A stretch of DNA of 64,000 bases from Roseovarius dicentrarchi (lineage in GTDB: Bacteria; Pseudomonadota; Alphaproteobacteria; Rhodobacterales; Rhodobacteraceae). The stretch covers positions 62,001-126,000 of the forward strand of contig NZ_QNQP01000003.1 in assembly GCF_003316635.1 (NCBI RefSeq). The letters are read 5' to 3'. Shown piece by piece: positions 59,214-64,000 of this stretch. The notes below the pieces were generated by a model, which saw only the letters and a list, made by a program, of their open reading frames with translations, searched no databases and had not been told where the DNA came from. Numbering within the stretch: the first letter of the stretch is position 1; every line of letters starts with the position of its first letter. Both the position numbers and the translations under genes were made by a program.

Positions 59214-61181
59214 TTATTCGGCGGCGACGGGGCCGGGATCGACCAGTGTGACGATATCGCGCATGATGGTGTTCAGCTCGAAATCCTTGGGGGTGTAGAC
59301 GCGGGCGACGCCCATGGCGCGCAGGCGTTTTGCGTCCTCCTCGGGGATGATGCCGCCGACGATGACGGGGATGTGCGACAGGCCCGCCTCTTGCATGCGC
59401 TTCATCAGATCCTCGACCAGCGGGATGTGGCTGCCTGACAGGATCGACAGGCCGACGACATGGGCGCGGTCATCGAGCGCGGCGCGCACCAGTTCCTCGG
59501 GCGTCAGGCGGATGCCCTGATAGTCGATATCCATGCCGCAGTCGCGCGCGCGAAAGGCGATCTGTTCGGCGCCGTTGGAATGGCCGTCCAGCCCCGGCTT
59601 GCCGACGAGGAATTTCAAGCGGCGGCCCAGTGCGGTGCTGACCGTGTTCACCCGTTCGCGGATTTCTTCCAGACCTTCGGTTTTGTTCGAGGGGCTGGAG
59701 GAGACGCCGGTGGGCCCGCGATATTCGCCGTGGACGGCGCGCATCTGCTGCGCCCATTCGCCGGTGGTCACGCCAGCGCGGGCCGCCTTGATCGAGGCGG
59801 GCATGATGTTGCGCCCCTCGGTCGCCGCAGCGCGCAATTCGGCCAGCGCCGATTTGACGGCAGTGGCATCGCGCGCGTTTTTCCAGGCGGTCAGGCGGTC
59901 GATCTGCTCGGCCTCGACGGCGGGATCGACCGTCATGATGCCGCCGTCTTCGTCCATCAGCGGCGACGGCTCGCCTGTGGTGAACTTGTTGACGCCGACG
60001 ACGACCGTCTCGTTGCGCTCGATCCGGTTCAGGCGTTCGGCATTGCTGTCGACCAGCCGCGATTTCATGTAGTCGATGGCGCCGATGGCGCCGCCCATGC
60101 TTTCCAGCGTGGCCAGTTCGTGACGCGCGCCTGCTTTCAGTTCCTCAACCTTGCGGTCCACGGCAGGGTTGCCATCGAACAGGTCGTCGAATTCCAGCAA
60201 ATCCGTCTCATAGGCCAGAATTTGCTGCATGCGCATTGACCATTGCTGATCCCAGGGGCGGGGCAGGCCCAGCGCCTCGTTCCAGGCGGGGAGCTGCACG
60301 GCGCGGGCGCGGGCGTTCTTGCTGAGCGTCACCGCCAGCATTTCGATCAGGATGCGGTAAACGTTGTTTTCCGGCTGCTGCTCGGTCAGGCCAAGGCTGT
60401 TGACCTGCACGCCATAGCGGAAGCGGCGGAATTTCGGGTCTTCGATGCCATACCGTTCATGCACGATCTCGTCCCACAGATCGACGAAGGCGCGCATCTT
60501 GCACATTTCGGTGATGAACCGGATGCCGGCATTGACGAAGAAGCTGATGCGCCCGGCCAGCACGGGAAAATCCGCCTCGGGCACGCGGGGGCGCAATTCG
60601 TCCAGCACGGCGATGGCAGTGGCAAGGGCAAAGGACAGCTCCTGTTCCGGCGTCGCGCCGGCCTCTTGCAGGTGGTAGGAACACACGTTCATCGGGTTCC
60701 ATTTGGGCACGTTTTTATAGCAATACTCGGCCACGTCGCCGATCATCCGCAGCGATGGTTTCGGCGGGCAGATATAGGTGCCGCGGCTGAGGTATTCCTT
60801 GATCAGATCGTTCTGCACGGTGCCTTGCAGAACGCTGGGATCTACGCCCTGCTCCTCGGCCACCGCGATATAGAGCGCCAGCAGCCACGGCGCCGTGGCG
60901 TTGATCGTCATCGAGGTGTTCATCTGCTCCAGCGGGATATCCTGAAACAGTTGGCGCATGTCGCCCAGGTGGCAGACCGGCACGCCGACCTTGCCCACCT
61001 CGCCGCGCGCCAGGATGTGATCGCTGTCATAGCCGGTCTGCGTGGGCAGGTCGAACGCCACCGACAGGCCGGTTTGCCCCTTGGCCAGGTTCGCACGATA
61101 CAGCGCGTTTGACGCGGCGGCGGTGGAATGGCCGGCATAGGTACGGATCAGCCAGGGGCGGTCTTTTTGCGGATGTGACAT
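59214..61181 (-). CDS. ecm: Ethylmalonyl-CoA mutase (MeaA-type)
   Basis: A 655-residue adenosylcobalamin-dependent mutase that turns (2R)-ethylmalonyl-CoA into methylsuccinyl-CoA in the ethylmalonyl-CoA pathway. The N-terminal acyl-CoA barrel begins WLIRTYAGHSTAAASNALYR and has GLSVAFDLPTQTGYDSD and MNTSMTINATAPWLLALYI. The C-terminal B12 domain has the D-x-H-x-x-G motif at D532-H534-G537 (KPGLDGHSNGAEQ). Length and the single-chain layout (no separate small subunit) match Ecm/MeaA rather than methylmalonyl-CoA mutase. ccr, acting one step before it in the same pathway, starts about 2.7 kb away. Confidence 0.92.
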   Translation of the reverse strand: MSHPQKDRPWLIRTYAGHSTAAASNALYRANLAKGQTGLSVAFDLPTQTGYDSDHILARGEVGKVGVPVCHLGDMRQLFQDIPLEQMNTSMTINATAPWLLALYIAVAEEQGVDPSVLQGTVQNDLIKEYLSRGTYICPPKPSLRMIGDVAEYCYKNVPKWNPMNVCSYHLQEAGATPEQELSFALATAIAVLDELRPRVPEADFPVLAGRISFFVNAGIRFITEMCKMRAFVDLWDEIVHERYGIEDPKFRRFRYGVQVNSLGLTEQQPENNVYRILIEMLAVTLSKNARARAVQLPAWNEALGLPRPWDQQWSMRMQQILAYETDLLEFDDLFDGNPAVDRKVEELKAGARHELATLESMGGAIGAIDYMKSRLVDSNAERLNRIERNETVVVGVNKFTTGEPSPLMDEDGGIMTVDPAVEAEQIDRLTAWKNARDATAVKSALAELRAAATEGRNIMPASIKAARAGVTTGEWAQQMRAVHGEYRGPTGVSSSPSNKTEGLEEIRERVNTVSTALGRRLKFLVGKPGLDGHSNGAEQIAFRARDCGMDIDYQGIRLTPEELVRAALDDRAHVVGLSILSGSHIPLVEDLMKRMQEAGLSHIPVIVGGIIPEEDAKRLRAMGVARVYTPKDFELNTIMRDIVTLVDPGPVAAE

Positions 61182-61228
61182 CGTGGCGGCCTCGTCAGGT
61201 GATTGGTAACAATGTTGCGCTATGAACT

Positions 61229-61257
61229 GGATATGCGAAAGATTGCACCGTTGTCAA
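61229..61257 (-). promoter_or_regulatory. Sigma70-like promoter of ecm
   Basis: On the minus strand TTGACA (61257-61252), then a 17-base spacer, then ATATCC (61234-61229), which ends 47 bases before the ecm ATG. The -35 is a perfect match; the -10 is weak. No PccR/RamB-type site was identified with confidence. Confidence 0.5.
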
Positions 61258-61501
61258 TTCGCTGCGTTGCGGCATCCGGCCCTGTTCTGGCTGTAGGATG
61301 CAGAGAGCAAACGGTAAAGGCATTTCAGGCGCCGCGGATCGCATGAGCCGGGACATGCGCCATTCATTGCACACATGCCGCATATCGCTGCCAAATTACG
61401 CGCTGCCCGCTTGATGCTGGCCCCAAGCGGGCGCTTGCCGTAAAAGCCAGCAAAACCACACACCCAAGGTGCCCGTGGCGCCTTTGCCATGAGGGGCCGA
61501 A
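61258..61501. other. Intergenic region between divergent ecm and DUF4239 genes; no gene seen
   Basis: With the ecm promoter, the gap is 320 bases. I see no open frame with a ribosome site and family motif, no RNA gene, and no clear repeat. A CCGCTTGATG...AAGCGGGC region (about 61410-61433) can form a short stem. The DUF4239 ATG at 61502 is preceded by GAGGGG. Confidence 0.5.
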
Positions 61502-62296
61502 ATGTCAGGACCGCAAGAATTGTTGTACGATATTCCATCTGCCGTCATTTCGCTGGGCCTGCTGGCGGCGATGCTTTTGGCCATGGTCGCCGCCTATCTG
61601 ATCGGCACTCACAGCCAGCGCCGCACGACCGACGAAGGGCGCAGCCAGACGACCGCCGTGCAGGGCTCGATGCTGGGCCTGTTGGCGTTGCTTCTGGGTT
61701 TTACCTTTTCGCTGGGTCTGTCACGGCATGATTCGCGATCGGTCGCTGTTGTGGAGGAGGCGAACGCGATTGGCACTGCGTGGCTGCGCACCGATTTCCT
61801 GCCCGAAGAGATCCGCAGCGCTGCCAAGGACGATCTGCGCCGCTACACGCGCCTGCGGCTGGAGGCCGCCGAGGTGTCCGCCGATCAGCACCAGCGTCGC
61901 AAGCGTCTGGTGGCCAATGCCGAAGGCGCCTTTGCCGAGCTGTGGACGCAGGCAGCGGCACATGCAGAATCCGGGGGCGGGCCTGCTGCGGTCAGCTATG
62001 CCGCATCGCTGAACGACATGATTGATGCGCTGGGCGCGCGCGATGCGGCGATTGAACGGCATGTGCCGGAAATCGTGCTGTTCATGCTGTTCGGCACGTT
62101 CATCCTGTCGGGCGCGATGCTGGGCTTTTCCTCGGGTCTGTCGGGGTCGCGGCCGGCAACGCCGGTTTATCTGATGCTGGGGCTGATTGTGCTGCTGGTG
62201 TTCATGATCATTGACCTGGACCGGCCACGGCGCGGCCTGATCGAGGTGGACCAGCGGCCGCTGGCCGCGTTGCTGGAGGCGATGAAAGCGCAGTGA
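61502..62296 (+). CDS. DUF4239 (bestrophin-like) membrane protein
   Basis: A 264-residue protein with two membrane segments at the start (VISLGLLAAMLLAMVAAYLI; SMLGLLALLLGFTFSLGLSR) and two at the end (IVLFMLFGTFILSGAMLGFS; YLMLGLIVLLVFMIIDLDRP), around an Arg/Glu-rich helical region. VEEANAIGTAWLRTDFLP is the DUF4239 signature. The family is of unknown function and has been likened to bestrophin channels. It is 52 bases upstream of the acyltransferase, so the two are likely co-transcribed. Confidence 0.82.
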   Translation: MSGPQELLYDIPSAVISLGLLAAMLLAMVAAYLIGTHSQRRTTDEGRSQTTAVQGSMLGLLALLLGFTFSLGLSRHDSRSVAVVEEANAIGTAWLRTDFLPEEIRSAAKDDLRRYTRLRLEAAEVSADQHQRRKRLVANAEGAFAELWTQAAAHAESGGGPAAVSYAASLNDMIDALGARDAAIERHVPEIVLFMLFGTFILSGAMLGFSSGLSGSRPATPVYLMLGLIVLLVFMIIDLDRPRRGLIEVDQRPLAALLEAMKAQ

Positions 62297-62348
62297 TGCA
62301 GGGGCGCCGCAGCATATCGGGCGCTTGGCGCATCACGGGGCCGGCGCG

Positions 62349-63749
62349 GTGACGTCCACCGTGTCCATGCCGCTGTGGGCGCTGCTCTTGCTGCTGGCGT
62401 TTGCGGCGGTCACGTTTGCCTCGCATTTCCTGTTCCCGTCGGTGCGCTGGTTTTTCCGCCGCCGGCTGGAGCGGGCCGTGGCGCGGCTGAACACTCGGCT
62501 GACGCGGCCCATCGAGCCGTTCAAGCTGGCGCAGCGCAACGATATGATCCAGCGGCTGGTGTACGACCCGGACGTGACGCAGGCCATTGTCGATTACGCC
62601 GCCAAGCATAAGGTGCGCGAGGATGTCGCATTCGAGAAGGCGCGCCGTTACGCGCGCGAAATCGTGCCCAGTTTCAGCGCCTTTGCCTATTTCAGCCTGG
62701 GCACGCGGCTGGCGAACTGGCTGGCCAACCTGCTGTATGACGTGCGCACCAGCCCGCAAAACAGCGCCATTATCGAGGGCATCGACAAGGATGCGACGAT
62801 GATTTTCATCATGAATCATCGCAGCAATATGGATTACGTGCTGGTCACGACACTGGCTGCGCAATCCTCGGCCCTTAGTTATGCGGTGGGGGAATGGGCG
62901 CGCGTCTGGCCGCTGAGCCGACTGATCAAGGCGATGGGCGCCTATTTCATTCGCCGCCGCGCGCGCGGCGGGCTGTATCGCACGGTTCTGGCGCGTTACG
63001 TGCAAATGGCGACGACGGGGGGCGTCACGCAGGCGATATTCCCCGAAGGCGGGCTGACCGTCGATGGCATCGTGAAACCGGCCAAGCTGGGCCTGCTGTC
63101 CTATCTGGTCGAGGGGTGGAAGCCTGGCGGGCGCGATGTGGTGTTCGTGCCGATTGCGATCAACTACGACCGGGTGCTGGAGGATCGCGTATTGCTGGCC
63201 GCCGCCGCGCGGGGCGACCGTCGGTTTCATGCGCGCGCCTCGGTTATCCTGCGGTCCATCCTGCGCATGATGTGGCAGCGTCTGCGCGGCAGCTTTGTCC
63301 GGTTTGGCACGGCGTCGGTGGTATTCGCCCAGCCGATCCGGCTGAGCGATTACGGCCCGGCGCCCCGGTTGGCCGATCTGGGGCGCGATCTGATGGGCCG
63401 GATCGAGGCGGCGATGCCGGTGCTGTACGTGCCGATGGTGGCGCGCCTGTTGCTGCACAGCAATGGCCCGCTGGACAACACCGCGCTGGTGGCGCAGGTC
63501 GGGCAGATCCTGCAAGGTATCGACGGGCAGGCGCCGGGTGATGTTGCCGCCGAGGTGGCGCGCGCCTGCGCCGCGCTGGCCACGCGCGATGCGATTGTCG
63601 AACGGGCAAATGGCTGGCATATGACACCTGAAGGCGCGCCGTTGCTGCGATATTATGCAAATTCCATCGCACATCTGTTGCCCGCGATCATCAGCGGTCC
63701 GGACGATGCTGCGGCTGCAAAACAAATTTCTGCGCCCGCTGGGTCATAA
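62349..63749 (+). CDS. PlsB-like phospholipid acyltransferase
   Basis: A 466-residue glycerolipid acyltransferase family protein. A membrane segment near the N-terminus (PLWALLLLLAFAAVTFASHF) precedes the catalytic NHRSNMDYVLV (the H-x4-D box near residue 160), followed by GAYFIRRRARGGLYRTVLARY and IFPEGGLTVDG (the E-G box). Size and layout suggest a glycerol-3-phosphate or lysophosphatidate acyltransferase of the PlsB branch. The start is uncertain: GTG 62349 is chosen, with TTG 62325 and ATG 62367 as alternatives in frame. Confidence 0.82.
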   Translation: MTSTVSMPLWALLLLLAFAAVTFASHFLFPSVRWFFRRRLERAVARLNTRLTRPIEPFKLAQRNDMIQRLVYDPDVTQAIVDYAAKHKVREDVAFEKARRYAREIVPSFSAFAYFSLGTRLANWLANLLYDVRTSPQNSAIIEGIDKDATMIFIMNHRSNMDYVLVTTLAAQSSALSYAVGEWARVWPLSRLIKAMGAYFIRRRARGGLYRTVLARYVQMATTGGVTQAIFPEGGLTVDGIVKPAKLGLLSYLVEGWKPGGRDVVFVPIAINYDRVLEDRVLLAAAARGDRRFHARASVILRSILRMMWQRLRGSFVRFGTASVVFAQPIRLSDYGPAPRLADLGRDLMGRIEAAMPVLYVPMVARLLLHSNGPLDNTALVAQVGQILQGIDGQAPGDVAAEVARACAALATRDAIVERANGWHMTPEGAPLLRYYANSIAHLLPAIISGPDDAAAAKQISAPAGS

Positions 63750-63816
63750 AGTTACAAAATGGGCATCCCCGGCATTGCATTGTTGCGTCCGCTTGCGTAT
63801 CTCGGGGTAGGACCGT

Positions 63817-63833
63817 CGCGATTCTGCATCGCG
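63817..63833. promoter_or_regulatory. Short perfect inverted repeat upstream of ccr
   Basis: CGCGAT-TCTGC-ATCGCG lies 29-45 bases before the ccr start. It could be an operator or a leader hairpin; nothing identifies the binding protein. Confidence 0.35.
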
Positions 63834-63861
63834 GCACGGATATGCCAAGGGGAGGCCACGC

Positions 63862-64000
63862 ATGGCACTGGACACTGACACACGCATCGCCAGCTACGAT
63901 GCGCCGGAAAAAGACCTCTACGAAGTGGGTGAAATGCCCCCGATGGGCTTTGTTCCCAAGCAGATGTATGCGTGGACCATCCGCCGCGAGCGTCACGGCG
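63862..64000 (+). CDS. ccr: Crotonyl-CoA carboxylase/reductase (5' end only)
   Basis: The first 46 codons, cut by the window edge. The start MALDTDTRIASYDAPEKDLY continues as EVGEMPPMGFVPKQMYAWTI, which is the conserved N-terminus of crotonyl-CoA carboxylase/reductase. That enzyme reductively carboxylates crotonyl-CoA to (2S)-ethylmalonyl-CoA, the key step of the ethylmalonyl-CoA pathway. A strong GGGGAGG ribosome site precedes the ATG. The identification rests on the N-terminus alone, supported by ecm nearby. Confidence 0.85.
   Translation, partial: MALDTDTRIASYDAPEKDLYEVGEMPPMGFVPKQMYAWTIRRERHG

Overview
The window looks like chromosome of a marine-type alphaproteobacterium of the Rhodobacterales (Roseobacter-group Rhodobacteraceae). 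The reasons are the high G+C content, a CcrM-type GANTC methyltransferase, ethylmalonyl-CoA pathway genes (ecm and the start of ccr), a TRAP transporter operon, the DUF4170-waaA-lpxK lipid A cluster, glyQ and glyS as separate genes with a small gene between them, and a dispersed 'GAGTATTT...CCAAGATGAA' intergenic motif. This placement is from gene content only; no database was consulted. Coding density is very high, and most of the content is housekeeping or core metabolism with a few accessory operons. No phage, insertion sequence or CRISPR array was seen.

Region 1 (1-8.7 kb) is a catabolic operon: a divergent RpiR-type regulator (cut by the window edge), then an N-formylglutamate amidohydrolase-family enzyme, a three-part TRAP transporter, a glutamine synthetase-like ligase, an aldehyde dehydrogenase and an iron-containing alcohol dehydrogenase. 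Together these suggest uptake, gamma-glutamylation, two-step oxidation and hydrolysis of a small amine, most simply an amino alcohol. This is the best candidate here for an undescribed pathway.

Region 2 (8.7-24.8 kb): gltD-gltB (glutamate synthase) on the minus strand, uppP, an NDUFA9-like NAD(P)-binding protein, tRNA-Leu(CAG), a gene-poor 0.7 kb stretch, an Na+/H+ antiporter fused to a cyclic-nucleotide-binding-like domain, a tandem UspA protein, a ToxR-like membrane regulator translationally coupled to a tiny exported protein, a basic exported protein, rnhB and ccrM with GANTC sites upstream.

Region 3 (24.8-37.7 kb): an old-yellow-enzyme/Fe-S/FAD oxidoreductase, an AlkB alkane hydroxylase and mutY on the minus strand; a DciA-like protein, a DsbA-like protein and a class III CoA-transferase on the plus strand; then the minus-strand envelope cluster MsbA-like ABC exporter-DUF4170-waaA-lpxK, preceded by a trypsin-fold protein that has lost all three catalytic residues.

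Region 4 (37.9-53.4 kb): glyQ-DUF6446-glyS, a PPDK paralogue with a decayed ATP-grasp end, a SleB-like cell-wall hydrolase, folB (fused to an amino-acid-kinase-like domain) and folP, an EamA transporter, ilvC, two tandem Lrp regulators, a class V aminotransferase, a UbiH/COQ6-type hydroxylase, a small membrane protein and a HAD nucleotidase.

Region 5 (53.5-64 kb): a GntR/FCD regulator, a processive-type family 2 glycosyltransferase with an MshEN-like N-terminus, carA, a YqeY protein, DUF2244, a GNAT enzyme, ecm, a DUF4239 membrane protein, a PlsB-like acyltransferase and the first codons of ccr. ecm and ccr act in the same acetyl-CoA assimilation route (ethylmalonyl-CoA pathway).
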